From Pseudomonadota bacterium (lineage in GTDB: Bacteria > Pseudomonadota > Alphaproteobacteria > Rhizobiales > Hyphomicrobiaceae): 64,000 nucleotides of DNA. The stretch's first letter is position 1. The number at the start of each line of letters is the position of its first letter. Below the pieces are notes generated by a model. It was not told the origin of the DNA, did not search any database, and was given only the letters and a program-made list of their open reading frames with translations. This document shows positions 1 to 8,669 of this stretch, piece by piece. Position numbers and translations under genes: made by a program. The stretch is taken from the NCBI GenBank assembly GCA_023405815.1, contig JAEXXM010000014.1:12927-76926 (forward strand), in the 5' to 3' direction.

Positions 1-579
1 CACGACATTGATGTCGAGCTCGCGCGAGGCATACTTGGGCGCGGCGACGATATCGTCGGCGACCTTCAGGACCAGCTTGGCGAGCTTGCCTTCGTCGAGG
101 TTCGCCTCGCGCAGGTTGGCGAGGTCCTTCGCATCGATCGCCGCGTCGGCGACCATGCGGCCGGTCAGCCGCTGCAGCGCCGTCTCGCCCGACGAGTCCG
201 GATCGTAGGTCTTCTCGAGCGAATGCACGAGGCGGCGTAGGTAATAGTCGGCATAGTTGGCGACATCGGGTGTCATCTGGGCATAGCCGAAGTACGCCTT
301 GCCCTCCCGATGCGCCGAAGTCCGCAGCGCGCGTAAAAGGTGCGTCTTGCCGGCCCCTGACTGGCCGTGGAACAGCAGGATACGATCCTGCGTGCCCGGA
401 CCGCGGCCCGATATGATGCTCGACAAGAGATCGGAGAACTTGCGCCGCGCCTTGGCGTGCACCTCCGCGACGTCGACGGGATCGGCCCGCCAGATGTCGT
501 CCTCCCAGGTGATCGATTGCTCGAACGCCGAAAAGAGCCGGTCAGGAGCGGGTTGCGGAGAAGCTTCTTTAAGCTGCAT
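1..579 (-). CDS. AAA-type ATP-binding protein, N-terminal 193 residues only
   Basis: The reading frame is open from the ATG at 579 to the window edge, so only the N-terminal 193 residues are visible. A clear Walker A P-loop, GQSGAGKT, lies at residues 72-79 and is followed by HLLRAL, the usual pattern of an AAA/STAND-like NTPase. The nearest downstream residues are charged and helical. The start sits 21 bases after the stop of the 380-residue gene at 601-1743 and in the same frame, so the two genes are almost certainly one transcription unit. I do not recognise the specific family. Large P-loop ATPases paired with a winged-helix protein occur in several anti-phage and stress modules, but that role is only a guess here. 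Whatever follows lies outside the window. Confidence 0.75.
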   Translation of the reverse strand, partial: MQLKEASPQPAPDRLFSAFEQSITWEDDIWRADPVDVAEVHAKARRKFSDLLSSIISGRGPGTQDRILLFHGQSGAGKTHLLRALRTSAHREGKAYFGYAQMTPDVANYADYYLRRLVHSLEKTYDPDSSGETALQRLTGRMVADAAIDAKDLANLREANLDEGKLAKLVLKVADDIVAAPKYASRELDINVV

Positions 580-600
580 CAGTCGATGCCCCTCGACGTC

Positions 601-1743
601 TCAGTCTTCGACACGCACGTAGTGCCAGACGGTGTTCTTGTAGAGAATCGCGGACTCCTCGAATTCCTTGATGTTTTGCTTGTTTTTCAGGTCTGCACCG
701 GCCAACACCAATTGCCCCGCGCGGTGGGCGCCGGCCAGCATGTCCTTGAATTCGAGCTCGGAAAGACCCCATTCGGGGTGCGAGGTGCGAATCGCGTCCC
801 ACACCCGAGAGATAAACGCCTTGCGAGCCCCTGGCCAGCCCTCGGCGCTGGTGCGTGCCGCGTTGAGCACACCGGCCGAAAATTGCGCCAGGCCAGGGCG
901 CTGCGGCGTCTCTTCCGCTTGCGGTGTGAGCGCAACAGCCTCTCGTGGAACTGATTCGCTCGCCTTGCGCAAGGCGACTTTTGCCGCCGGAGGCAGACCT
1001 GACTGTGTATCGCCGCTCGCCAGCTTCCGCAGCACCGCGACGCGAAGGGCGTCGGCCTCGAAACGCTGCGCGCCCGCATAGTCGGCGCACAGGGCGGCGA
1101 TGAGCTTGGCATCGGTCGCCAACTCGCGTGGCTTCAGCAACAATTGCCCAGCTAGGACGCGCCCCGCCTTTGCCGACAGCGCGGCCCCCTTGCCAAGGCC
1201 CTCTTTCACGTTGTCACCGAAGGCCCGCTCGAGCGCGACGAGCGCCAGTGCCGCTCTCAGCTTCGACGCTGAAAGCGCCTGGCGCACCGAAAGCCCGAAT
1301 GCATGCTGCACCACGAGCGCCGAAAGCCCGTCAATGCGCGACAGGGCGCTGCGCAGTGCCGGCTTGCTGGCGTCGACGCCGAGCGCCTTTGCGACAAGCC
1401 AGATGTCGCGCTGGTCGTTCCACGTGCGCGTATGCGCCTGCTTCTCTTTGAAATAGTCCGCGACCATGGCTTCGCCGGGCTCGCTGAGCCGCAGTTTGCC
1501 GCGGTTCTCGCGCACGAGGCCCGCAACCATCAGCCGCGCCAGCGTCGTGTCCGCTGTCGTGCGCCACGCCGCAGGCAAAAGCTTCCCGGTCGCGATCGGC
1601 CCGAGGTCGCGCACGATCTGCGCACGCGTCGCGCCTCCCGAGCAGGCGATCCGGGCGAGAACGACATCGTCTATACGCGAATGCGACGCGCCGCTGACCG
1701 GCAGCGCCTGCGCGCTCCTGCTCATGGCCGACATGCAACGCAT
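601..1743 (-). CDS. winged-helix-like protein of unknown function, upstream partner of an AAA ATPase
   Basis: 380 residues, soluble. Residues about 27-105 read like a winged-helix domain: a helix-rich segment, then the wing-like stretch LVRENRGKLRLSEPGE. The middle (about 130-250) is an alanine/leucine-rich all-alpha region. The last 70 residues (SHPEWGLSELEFKDML through the terminal WHYVRVED) form a second compact domain that also resembles a winged helix. Methionines at residues 1, 4 and 7 are all possible starts and no strong ribosome site separates them. It lies directly upstream of the AAA ATPase gene on the same strand. I do not recognise the family. A DNA-binding or adaptor role for the ATPase is an inference from the fold and the pairing. 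Confidence 0.7.
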   Translation of the reverse strand: MRCMSAMSRSAQALPVSGASHSRIDDVVLARIACSGGATRAQIVRDLGPIATGKLLPAAWRTTADTTLARLMVAGLVRENRGKLRLSEPGEAMVADYFKEKQAHTRTWNDQRDIWLVAKALGVDASKPALRSALSRIDGLSALVVQHAFGLSVRQALSASKLRAALALVALERAFGDNVKEGLGKGAALSAKAGRVLAGQLLLKPRELATDAKLIAALCADYAGAQRFEADALRVAVLRKLASGDTQSGLPPAAKVALRKASESVPREAVALTPQAEETPQRPGLAQFSAGVLNAARTSAEGWPGARKAFISRVWDAIRTSHPEWGLSELEFKDMLAGAHRAGQLVLAGADLKNKQNIKEFEESAILYKNTVWHYVRVED

Positions 1744-2049
1744 CTCCTCATGCCGTTTGCATGGCCGTACGCGCGAATCAGCGGCCGCTCGCGTCGGATT
1801 GTGTGAGAGATCGTCGTGGCTTCAAGAGGGCGGACCGGGATCGGTGATGCCGGTTGCATGCGCTCCCCAAGTTTTCGAAAGAGCGCCCGCCTTTCGCCTT
1901 ACAGGGGTCAAATTGCCAACAACATATTAACGCGAGATCGCGTCGGCGCTTGACCGTGCCGTCGACGCAACCCGGGGGAATGCCACACGAAAATTCGAAG
2001 CGCGCTGGTGGGAGCCCGCTTTCGGACGTGTGGTTACAACTCCTTAGCA
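1744..2049. other. intergenic region between divergently transcribed genes
   Basis: About 300 bases between the start of the winged-helix gene (minus strand) and the CAP-domain lipoprotein (plus strand). It must hold promoters for both. Part of it (around 1920-1935) is AT-richer than the surroundings. Apart from the CtrA box annotated at its right end I see no gene, RNA or convincing repeat. Confidence 0.5.
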
Positions 2050-2065
2050 TTAACGGCGAGTTAAC
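2050..2065 (+). promoter_or_regulatory. CtrA box (TTAA-N7-TTAAC)
   Basis: The sequence TTAACGGCGAGTTAAC is an exact match to the alphaproteobacterial CtrA recognition sequence TTAA-N7-TTAAC. It ends 56 bases upstream of the preferred start codon of the CAP-domain lipoprotein (2122), which is where a regulator overlapping a promoter would be expected. CtrA is the cell-cycle master response regulator of this class. That CtrA controls this gene is an inference from the site and its position. Confidence 0.6.
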
Positions 2066-2121
2066 GGGTTTACGCGATGATCAACCGTTGTACCGCATCC
2101 ATTCAAGCGGGAGTGGCCCGT

Positions 2122-2796
2122 ATGTATCGCGTCGCACTTTGCGCTGGTGCCGCATTGGCAATGGCGGCCTGCAGCTTGGGATCTGAATCGATCTCCTCTG
2201 GCTACAACCAGCCCGACACCACAGCCTCGATCAACTCTTCACCGAACATGCAGGGCGTCGCCTTGGGCGGCGAGCCTTCTGCCCCGCGCGCCAAGACCCC
2301 GGCGGTTGCCGGCCAGCAATACGCGGCGCTCGATCAGGCACCGAAAGGCACGTTTGAGAAAGCCCCGACCGGTGCGCTTTCCGATCGCGATTATTCGCAT
2401 ACCGCGCTCGACGCCGAGAAGGCACGCGACATCATCAATCAGTACCGCAAGGACAAGGGCCTGAAGCCCCTGAAGCTCAATGCCGAGCTTACCGAGGCGG
2501 CGAAGGCGCACTCGCGCGATCTCGCCAAGTGGGACCGCATATCGCATTACGGCTCGGACGGGTCCAACCCATGGGATCGCGTCAAGCGCAGCGGTTTCCG
2601 GGCGCGTCTTGCTGCCGAGAACGTCGGCACCGGTCAGGTCGACTTCAACGAAGTGATGCGCGGCTGGAAGGAAAGCCCCGGCCACAACAAGAACCTCCTG
2701 CTTTCCGATGCGACGCACATGGGCATCGCGCTGGTGCAGGATCCGCGCACCGAGTTCAAATCCTTCTGGACGCTGGTGATCGGCTCGCCGATGTAA
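2122..2796 (+). CDS. CAP/SCP-superfamily (PR-1-like) lipoprotein
   Basis: 224 residues. The preferred start is the ATG at 2122, which has GGGAG eight bases upstream and gives a textbook lipoprotein signal (MYRVALCAGAALAMAAC, lipid-modified Cys17). An ATG at 2077 in the same frame would add 15 residues and destroy that pattern. After a low-complexity linker rich in Ser, Ala and Pro (about residues 20-95) comes a bacterial CAP domain running to the C-terminus. Its usual motifs are visible: LNAELTEAAKAHSRDLA, HYGSDG, AAENVG and WKESPGHNKNLL. Bacterial CAP proteins are secreted or envelope-anchored and poorly characterised. A CtrA box precedes the gene, suggesting cell-cycle control of an envelope function. 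Confidence 0.88.
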   Translation: MYRVALCAGAALAMAACSLGSESISSGYNQPDTTASINSSPNMQGVALGGEPSAPRAKTPAVAGQQYAALDQAPKGTFEKAPTGALSDRDYSHTALDAEKARDIINQYRKDKGLKPLKLNAELTEAAKAHSRDLAKWDRISHYGSDGSNPWDRVKRSGFRARLAAENVGTGQVDFNEVMRGWKESPGHNKNLLLSDATHMGIALVQDPRTEFKSFWTLVIGSPM

Positions 2797-2843
2797 GCCG
2801 GCCCTTGACGCGATCAGCGGTCGAGATCGTCTGTTTCTTTTGA

Positions 2844-2938
2844 TGTCATCCCGGGGCTAGTTCCCGGGATCCATCCATCCGTATGCTCAGGCCCGAGCCG
2901 CGCTCTGGATCCCGGCAACAAGTGCCGGGATGGACATC
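2844..2938. repeat. palindromic intergenic repeat, family A copy 1
   Basis: The element opens with TGTCATCCCGGGG and closes with a complementary GCCGGGATGGACA, and it has internal complementary pairs CCCGGG...CTGGATCCCGG. The same layout (GTCATCCCGG, internal CTGGATCCCGG or CTGGATTCCGG, closing CCGGGATGACAG) recurs at 17782-17897 and 21319-21464, always between genes. It lies between convergent genes, so the hairpin could also act as a bidirectional terminator, although there is no T-run. Confidence 0.7.
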
Positions 2939-2955
2939 GATGCTCTTGGAAGCTT

Positions 2956-4356
2956 CTACGCCTGCCGGCGCCGCCCAAGGTTCCGCCACACGGCGACCTC
3001 GATGCCGAGCGTCCGGCTGACCACCAGGCTATTGGCCAGGGCCCCCAGCGACAGCACCAGCGACGTCGAGGCCGCGGCGCCGATCAGGCCATAGTGCGGG
3101 ACGAGCAGGAGGTTGAGCCCGATGCTCGACACCGCCATCGAGACCTGCACAGTGGCGCTGATCGCCTGCTTGCCGAGCATGTTGAGCAGGAATTCGGTGG
3201 GTCCCATCGCGGCGCGGAACAGGAAGCCTGCGACGAGGATGAGCATCACCGGATAGCCGGCGATGAACTGCGGCCCGAACAGCCACAGCAGCGGAATGCC
3301 GAGTATCAGGATTCCGGCGCCGGCCGCCAGCGACGGCCAGAAGGTCCAATGCGCGGCCTCGCGAGCGAAGCTGTCGAGCGCATCCTTGTCGCCGCGCGCG
3401 GCGAGTGACGCGAAGCGGTTCGCGACCGAGCTCCCCACCGCGTAGTGCACGAACATGATCAGCGACATCGTTTTCGCCGCGGCGAAGTAGATGGCGACGT
3501 CGGTCGGGGTCATGTAGTGCGAGACGATGAGCACGTCGGCGCTCTGCAGCGTGATCTCGCTGGCGTTGACGATGAGCAGCGGCCAGCTCGCCTTCAGCCA
3601 TCGAGGAAAGTCGTAGCTGCGCGGGCCTTTGCCCACGCTCTCCCTCACCCGCCGCCGCATCAGCACCAACTGCATGATGCTCGCGCCCCAGGTAGCGATG
3701 ACGGCGGCAACGGCCGCCGTCGTCGCGAGCATTGGCATTCCGCACGCCAACGCGGCCGTCATCGCGGCGAGCAGCAGCGCCGGGCGCAGCACATACGGCG
3801 GCACCATCGACAGGCTCATCCAGGCGAATGCCTTGCCGATGCCGTCCTGCACCCATGACAGCGAGTAGAAGGGGATGCAGGCGAGGCTGAGATACGCCGG
3901 CAGCATGAATGCGTCGTCGAATGGCTTGAACGCATAGAGCAGGCCCGCGCAGGCAAGGGCGATGGCGGTGCCGATGGCGAAGGTCAGACGGGTCGTCCCG
4001 CTCACGATGCCGCGAACGAACGCCGTCTCGCCGGTCTCGCGATAGTGGGGAACGAAGCGGATGGTGGCGACGCCGAGTCCGAGGTCGGACAGCCCGCCGA
4101 GGATCATCACCCAGGTCCAGACGAAAACGTAGATGCCGTATTCGTAGCCGCCCATCCAGCGCGCCAGTGCGATCTGCGACAGGTAGAGGAGGCCGGCGCT
4201 CGCGCAGCGCAACGAGAACGCCGTCAAGGCATCGCGCTGCGCGCGATGGCGATCGTTCCTCGCCTGGAAGATCTCCGTCACTTGCGAGGGCACGAGCCTC
4301 AGCGCCTGCAGCAGGGCGTTCGGCTGGGCGGCGGCAGCGGCGGTGGACTGGCTCAT
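2956..4356 (-). CDS. polysaccharide/lipopolysaccharide flippase (Wzx/MATE-like, MOP superfamily)
   Basis: 466 residues from the ATG at 4356. The frame is open for a further 49 codons upstream, but those codons lie over the preceding small gene and look unlike coding sequence. The protein has about 12-14 predicted hydrophobic segments spread evenly, and the N-terminal segment GYEYGIYVFVWTWVMILGGLSDLGLG is typical of the polysaccharide biosynthesis/oligosaccharide flippase family. Such proteins move undecaprenyl-linked glycans across the inner membrane. No glycosyltransferase genes accompany it here, so the substrate is unknown. A 71-residue gene ends 10 bases upstream and is probably co-transcribed. 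Confidence 0.85.
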   Translation of the reverse strand: MSQSTAAAAAQPNALLQALRLVPSQVTEIFQARNDRHRAQRDALTAFSLRCASAGLLYLSQIALARWMGGYEYGIYVFVWTWVMILGGLSDLGLGVATIRFVPHYRETGETAFVRGIVSGTTRLTFAIGTAIALACAGLLYAFKPFDDAFMLPAYLSLACIPFYSLSWVQDGIGKAFAWMSLSMVPPYVLRPALLLAAMTAALACGMPMLATTAAVAAVIATWGASIMQLVLMRRRVRESVGKGPRSYDFPRWLKASWPLLIVNASEITLQSADVLIVSHYMTPTDVAIYFAAAKTMSLIMFVHYAVGSSVANRFASLAARGDKDALDSFAREAAHWTFWPSLAAGAGILILGIPLLWLFGPQFIAGYPVMLILVAGFLFRAAMGPTEFLLNMLGKQAISATVQVSMAVSSIGLNLLLVPHYGLIGAAASTSLVLSLGALANSLVVSRTLGIEVAVWRNLGRRRQA

Positions 4357-4366
4357 GCTGATGGCA

Positions 4367-4582
4367 TCAGGAAAGCATGCGGTCTTGCTGTCGCTCGCGC
4401 ACGCGCTTGGCGACGTCCGCCCAGGCGAGGGAGCGACTGGCATCGCCGGTTTTGAAATGAAGGGCCGAGAAGAAGTCTGCGACTTCTGCCGCGTACAGTC
4501 CATGCATCGCCTCGAGAACGCCCGCCATGGCGTCCGACTCGGGGTCGTCTATGGATGGCTTTTCTTGCCAGATGTTTGCCAT
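4367..4582 (-). CDS. small hypothetical protein, probably co-transcribed with the flippase
   Basis: 71 residues starting at the ATG at 4582, with GGA 11 bases upstream. The sequence is acidic and soluble (MANIWQEKPSIDDPESDA at the N-terminus), with no signal peptide or membrane segment and no motif I recognise. The stop lies 10 bases before the flippase start. Short spacing and same strand suggest an operon. It might be an accessory protein of the polysaccharide pathway, but nothing in the sequence shows that. Confidence 0.6.
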   Translation of the reverse strand: MANIWQEKPSIDDPESDAMAGVLEAMHGLYAAEVADFFSALHFKTGDASRSLAWADVAKRVRERQQDRMLS

Positions 4583-4718
4583 CGACTTCGAATCCTGTCG
4601 TGAGCTTTCTTCTCCGATGATCAGCAAGAAGCGCGCCACTGGTATCTGCGCCAAAATGAAACTTGCTGGCAGCCCATTCGTGCTAGTCTGGCGCCCTGCT
4701 GGCGCAGGAGGGCTCGCA

Positions 4719-4931
4719 ATGTCCCTATCGTCGCGGTTAACGCTTCTTTCTGCTGTCGCAATGGCGGTTGTGGCGGGACCGGCATATGCCGAGTCTGGCG
4801 CCGCGGGCGCATCCCCGCCGGCCCGGCCCGCTGAAAGTTGGTCTGCGCCGCAGCCGCCGAGCCAAAAGCAGGACCGTCCCGCGCCCTCCGGGTGCCCGTA
4901 TCGGGACGGCAAGCTCGAGCTGATCGTTTAG
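4719..4931 (+). CDS. small secreted protein
   Basis: 70 residues. The start at 4719 is set by an excellent ribosome site, AGGAGGGCTCGCAATG. The first 24 residues form a clean Sec signal peptide ending PAYA, followed by a proline/serine/alanine-rich linker and a short conserved-looking tail CPYRDGKLELIV with one cysteine. Similar tiny exported proteins with a C-terminal Cys-Pro-Tyr/Phe...LELIV tail occur in Hyphomicrobiales, by my recollection, and have no known function. It is transcribed divergently from the small gene at 4367-4582. Confidence 0.65.
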   Translation: MSLSSRLTLLSAVAMAVVAGPAYAESGAAGASPPARPAESWSAPQPPSQKQDRPAPSGCPYRDGKLELIV

Positions 4932-4970
4932 GGACACCTGCACCCCGCTAGGGGCACACGTCCCATCTAC

Positions 4971-6089
4971 CTATTGCTGCTGCTGGAAGGCCGCGGGTGC
5001 TGGCGGAGGCACGGTGCCGCGCAGTTGCACGGTCGCCGGGCCGCCATCGCCGCTCTCGGCGGCATCGGTGCCCGACGGCTCGACGTCGATGGTGACGGTT
5101 TCCGGCTTGGGCTCAGGCGCCGCCTGAGGGCCCTTCTTCTTTGCCGCAATACGCTTCTTGGCCGCGGCCTTCTTCTTCGCCACCCGCGCCTTGCGCTCCT
5201 TGCATCCCCACGAGACGACGTCGTTGCGGACGCTCCGCACCTGAGCGGCTTCCGCAAGGGGCATGTTGTCGAGCGTGGTCGAGCTGAAGAGCTGCTTCCA
5301 GCCAGTCTGCTGGAACCCGTGCTCAAGAAGGCTGGCCGCCCGGATATTGCGTTCGGCGCTCGAGTTCTCGCCCAGCACGACGGCTATGATGCGCCGCCCG
5401 TCCCGGCTCGCGGTAGCGACGAGATTGAAACCGGAATCGCACGTGAAGCCGGTCTTCATGCCGTCCGCCCCGGGGAACGACTGCAATAGGCCGTTGTGTG
5501 TGACGAGGCGCCGCTCGCCGAGCCGCATCTCGGGCTTTTGCCAGTAGTGCGCATACTCTGGAAAGTCGTTGATGATCGCACGTGCGAGCTTTGCGAGGTC
5601 GCGCGCCGTCGTCACCTGTGCCGCAGCGGGAAGCCCGTTGGCATTGACGAACACCGTCCGGTCCATGCCGAGCTGCTTGGCCTTGGCGTTCATCTGCTGG
5701 ACGAACGCCGCCTCGCTGCCCGCGACGGTCTCGGCCAGCATCACCGCCACGTCATTCGCCGACTTGATGATCAGCGCCTGCAGCCCGAGGTGGACGCTCA
5801 TCTGCCGCCCGACGGCGAGCCCGATCTTGCTCGGCGGCTGAACATGCGCCGCTTCCGAGCAGGTCAGCTTGCTCTTGAGGTCGATCTTCTTGGCCTTCAG
5901 CGCCTCGAACGTGAGGTAGGCCGTCATCATCTTGGTGAGCGACGCCGGGTGCCAGAGGCTGTCCGCCTCCTCGGAGAAAAGCACCTTGCTATTGGATACC
6001 TCGACGACGATCGCCGGGCCGGCCGCGACTTCGCGCGAGGCGAGGGCACCGAGCAGCAATAGGGCGACGAATGCGGTGCCGCGACGCAT
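4971..6089 (-). CDS. D-alanyl-D-alanine carboxypeptidase (penicillin-binding protein, class-A low-molecular-mass)
   Basis: 372 residues with an N-terminal signal peptide (MRRGTAFVALLLLGALA). All three penicilloyl-transferase motifs are present: S50-L-T-K53, S110-A-N112 and K212-T-G214. The enzyme removes the terminal D-Ala from peptidoglycan pentapeptides in the periplasm. After the catalytic domain comes a lysine/alanine-rich tail (about residues 305-325, repeated KK/AKK) and then an acidic, proline-rich end finishing in four glutamines. This tail replaces the usual C-terminal amphipathic anchor and could bind membrane or wall polymers. The frame is open far upstream of 6089, but that part is unlike the family. 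Confidence 0.93.
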   Translation of the reverse strand: MRRGTAFVALLLLGALASREVAAGPAIVVEVSNSKVLFSEEADSLWHPASLTKMMTAYLTFEALKAKKIDLKSKLTCSEAAHVQPPSKIGLAVGRQMSVHLGLQALIIKSANDVAVMLAETVAGSEAAFVQQMNAKAKQLGMDRTVFVNANGLPAAAQVTTARDLAKLARAIINDFPEYAHYWQKPEMRLGERRLVTHNGLLQSFPGADGMKTGFTCDSGFNLVATASRDGRRIIAVVLGENSSAERNIRAASLLEHGFQQTGWKQLFSSTTLDNMPLAEAAQVRSVRNDVVSWGCKERKARVAKKKAAAKKRIAAKKKGPQAAPEPKPETVTIDVEPSGTDAAESGDGGPATVQLRGTVPPPAPAAFQQQQ

Positions 6090-6250
6090 TAGGTTCCCCA
6101 GACAGTCTTCGACTTCGCCGGATACCATACTCGCCGCAGGTGCCGCAACGCAGCGGGCCGGCCTTTCGAGTGCGGTGTGACCCTCGGCGCACAGTTGCGG
6201 GCGGCCACATTTGGCCGCCCGTCCCATAAGTTGCCGCACTTCTTGGGCGA

Positions 6251-6886
6251 TCAGGCCGTAAGCGTGCGATAGGCGTGTGTGAAGGCGATCATCGATATGG
6301 GCACCGCCACGAAGATGCCGACGATGAGTGCGAGGAAGCCCAGGAGGTTGAGGCCGAGGAGTGCGAGCAACAGCAGGAACAGCTGCCACTTGTGACCCTT
6401 GGTGATGCGCCAGCTCTCTTTGATGGCCTCGATCGGGCCGAGACCGCGCTCGACGACGAGATAGGGTACGAAGCTGAGCCCGACGCCCAGGATGACGCCG
6501 GGGATGATGAAGGCGACGAGGCCGAGAAGGACAGCGATCGTCGTCAGAATATGTGCTCCGAGGAACCGCCAGAACGGCCCCGGATTCCACAAGTCGGCGA
6601 TCTGCGCACTCTCGACATTGTCGTGCGCGCGTAGCGCCAGCGTCGTTAGCCCGAGAGCAACGAAGATCGAGACCACGACGCTGATGATAGAGATGATCAC
6701 CTCGAAAGCTGTCAGCGGCTGCGGAATGATCTGACCGTCGGGACCGATCTCCGGTTGCGGTCCGAGTGCGCCGGGGAGGGCGCTGATGAGCATCGCCAGA
6801 AGAAGCGCGCCGATCAGGAACCAGGGCCGCTTCTTGAAGGTCTCCCATCCAAAGCTGATGCAGTCGCCAATCGATAACGTGGGCAT
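6251..6886 (-). CDS. polytopic membrane protein of unknown function
   Basis: 211 residues from the ATG at 6886, chosen because GGGAGG stands five bases upstream. A further in-frame start at 6943 has no such site. After a short N-terminal region (LSIGDCISFGWETFKKRPW) there are about five or six membrane segments. The loop LGPIEAIKESWRITKGHKWQLF is typical of the DUF975/glycerophosphoryl-diester-phosphodiesterase membrane-domain group, in which an amphipathic repeat precedes paired helices. No enzymatic residues are visible. It stands alone between the carboxypeptidase and mgtE on the same strand. Confidence 0.72.
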   Translation of the reverse strand: MPTLSIGDCISFGWETFKKRPWFLIGALLLAMLISALPGALGPQPEIGPDGQIIPQPLTAFEVIISIISVVVSIFVALGLTTLALRAHDNVESAQIADLWNPGPFWRFLGAHILTTIAVLLGLVAFIIPGVILGVGLSFVPYLVVERGLGPIEAIKESWRITKGHKWQLFLLLLALLGLNLLGFLALIVGIFVAVPISMIAFTHAYRTLTA

Positions 6887-7045
6887 GGTGCCTCCCGAAA
6901 TAGCCTTGGGCCAAAGCTCTAGCGTGAAAGAATCAACGGGCAATGATGCGCCAGGCCGGAATTGCGATGAATGGCCCGCAACGGTTCGTCGTCAGTTCCG
7001 TGTGGAACAGTCGCCTAGGCAACCTAGAGGTCGCCTGCACTTCGA

Positions 7046-8395
7046 CTAGAGCAACGTGCCGCGTAGGATGACGAGGGCGACGCTGAAATAGATGACGAGC
7101 CCCGTGACGTCGACGAGCGTCGCAACGAACGACGCCGAGGCGCTGGCCGGGTCGAACCCCAACCGCTTCATCACGAACGGCAGCATCGCCCCGGCCAGCG
7201 AGCCGAACGTGACGATGCCGACGAGGCCGGCAGCGACCGTGAGCGCGACCAGCCCCCAATGCGGTCCGTAGTCGTAGATGCCGGATACCTGCCAGGCGAC
7301 GATGCGCACGATCCCGAGCGCGGCGAGAATCCCGCCCAGAACGAGGCCCATGGGGACTTCGCGCATGGCGACGCGCCACCAGTCGCGCAGGCGGATCTGA
7401 TCCAGCGCCAGCGCGCGGATGAGCAGCGAGGTCGACTGCGAGCCGGAATTGCCGCCCGAGCTCATGATCAGCGGTATGAACAGCGTCAGCACCACCGCGC
7501 GCGCCAGCTCGTCCTCGAAGTGCTGCATGGCGCTCGCCGTCAGCATCTCGCCGATGAACAATACGCACAGCCATCCGGCACGCTTGCGGATCATCTGCAG
7601 GAAAGTGATCTCGAGATAGGGCTCGACCGCGCCTTCGACGCCGCCGAACTTCTGCACGTCCTCGTCGCTTTCGGCGACGATGGTATCGATGACGTCGTCG
7701 ACGGTGATGATGCCGAGCACCTGGTGGCGCGCGTTCAGCACCGGAATGGCGAGCAGGTCGTGGATGGAGAAAAGCCGAGCCACCTCTTCCCGGTCTGCAT
7801 CGGCAGCGACCCAGATCGGCTCATCGCCCGCGCCGACGGTCAGAATGGACTGCTGCGGCTCGCTCGCGATGATCTCGCGCAGCGACACGATACGCACCAG
7901 CCCGCGCGTGCGCGGATCGACGACGAGCACCATGTAGACGGTCTCGCGCGACTTCTGCACTTCGCGGATATACTCGAGTGTCTTGCCCACCGTGTACGTC
8001 GAGGGCACGCTCGTGAACTCGGTCGTCATCAAGCTGCCCGCCGAGCCTTCCGGATAGGCGAGCAGCAGCTTCAGCTGCATCGCCGTCTCGAAGTCGACCT
8101 GTGCGAGCAAAGCGCTGCGGTCATAGCCGTCGAGCTGGCGCAGCGTGTCCGCCGCTCGGTCGGCGGACATGCCCTTCAGGATCTTGCCGGCGAGCTTGCC
8201 CGGCAGCTCCAGCATTATATGGCCGCCGTTCTTCAGCTCCGAGCGGTCGAGAACGTCTATGGCGCGCTCGATTGGCAGCTGTGCGATCAGCGCAGCGGCG
8301 CGCTCGGCGTCCTCCTCGTTGAGGCGCTCGACGATGTCGGCGATGTTGAGATCGGCGAACGGATGCGTAGCAACCGGCGCGACGGTATCTTCCAT
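7046..8395 (-). CDS. mgtE: magnesium transporter MgtE
   Basis: 449 residues, the normal length for the family. The order is the MgtE N domain (about 15-125, with ERAIDVLDRSE and GKILKGMSADRAADTL), a tandem CBS pair (about 140-260, ending GIITVDDVIDTIVAESDED), a connecting helix, then five transmembrane helices containing the characteristic GGNSGSQSTSLLIRALAL pore-helix signature. MgtE is a dimeric inner-membrane Mg2+ channel gated by Mg2+ binding to its cytosolic domains. The 274 bases upstream up to the next gene contain no structure I can identify as a magnesium-sensing leader. Confidence 0.95.
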   Translation of the reverse strand: MEDTVAPVATHPFADLNIADIVERLNEEDAERAAALIAQLPIERAIDVLDRSELKNGGHIMLELPGKLAGKILKGMSADRAADTLRQLDGYDRSALLAQVDFETAMQLKLLLAYPEGSAGSLMTTEFTSVPSTYTVGKTLEYIREVQKSRETVYMVLVVDPRTRGLVRIVSLREIIASEPQQSILTVGAGDEPIWVAADADREEVARLFSIHDLLAIPVLNARHQVLGIITVDDVIDTIVAESDEDVQKFGGVEGAVEPYLEITFLQMIRKRAGWLCVLFIGEMLTASAMQHFEDELARAVVLTLFIPLIMSSGGNSGSQSTSLLIRALALDQIRLRDWWRVAMREVPMGLVLGGILAALGIVRIVAWQVSGIYDYGPHWGLVALTVAAGLVGIVTFGSLAGAMLPFVMKRLGFDPASASASFVATLVDVTGLVIYFSVALVILRGTLL

Positions 8396-8669
8396 GGCTC
8401 ACCTCGGGTTTCCGCCGTCGCGGGTGCCCGTGGCGAGCGCGAGAGCTCAGGCCACGACGCGGCGCGACGGCACGGACAATCGACTACTGTCGCTTGGCAT
8501 CGGTTTCTCTCTCCAGGGATTGGCGGCGCGCAAAAGAAGAATGCGCGGTCGCCGCGGCTCATATGGACCTGCCGTGCGCGGCGGTCAAGCCGCGTGAGCG
8601 GATGTCATTCCTGCGTTGTGATTGAAGTGCTGGCCGCGCGCGTGCGCCCGTGCGGGGACCGCGATCAGT

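Noticed and set aside
4971..6914. 647-residue frame that would extend the carboxypeptidase upstream
   Set aside because: The first ~275 residues overlap the neighbouring membrane gene in another frame and lack any pattern. The signal peptide and family length fix the start at 6089.
8396..8669. Magnesium-sensing riboswitch before mgtE
   Set aside because: I looked for conserved magnesium-riboswitch-like helices on the minus strand upstream of 8395 and saw none that I could defend.
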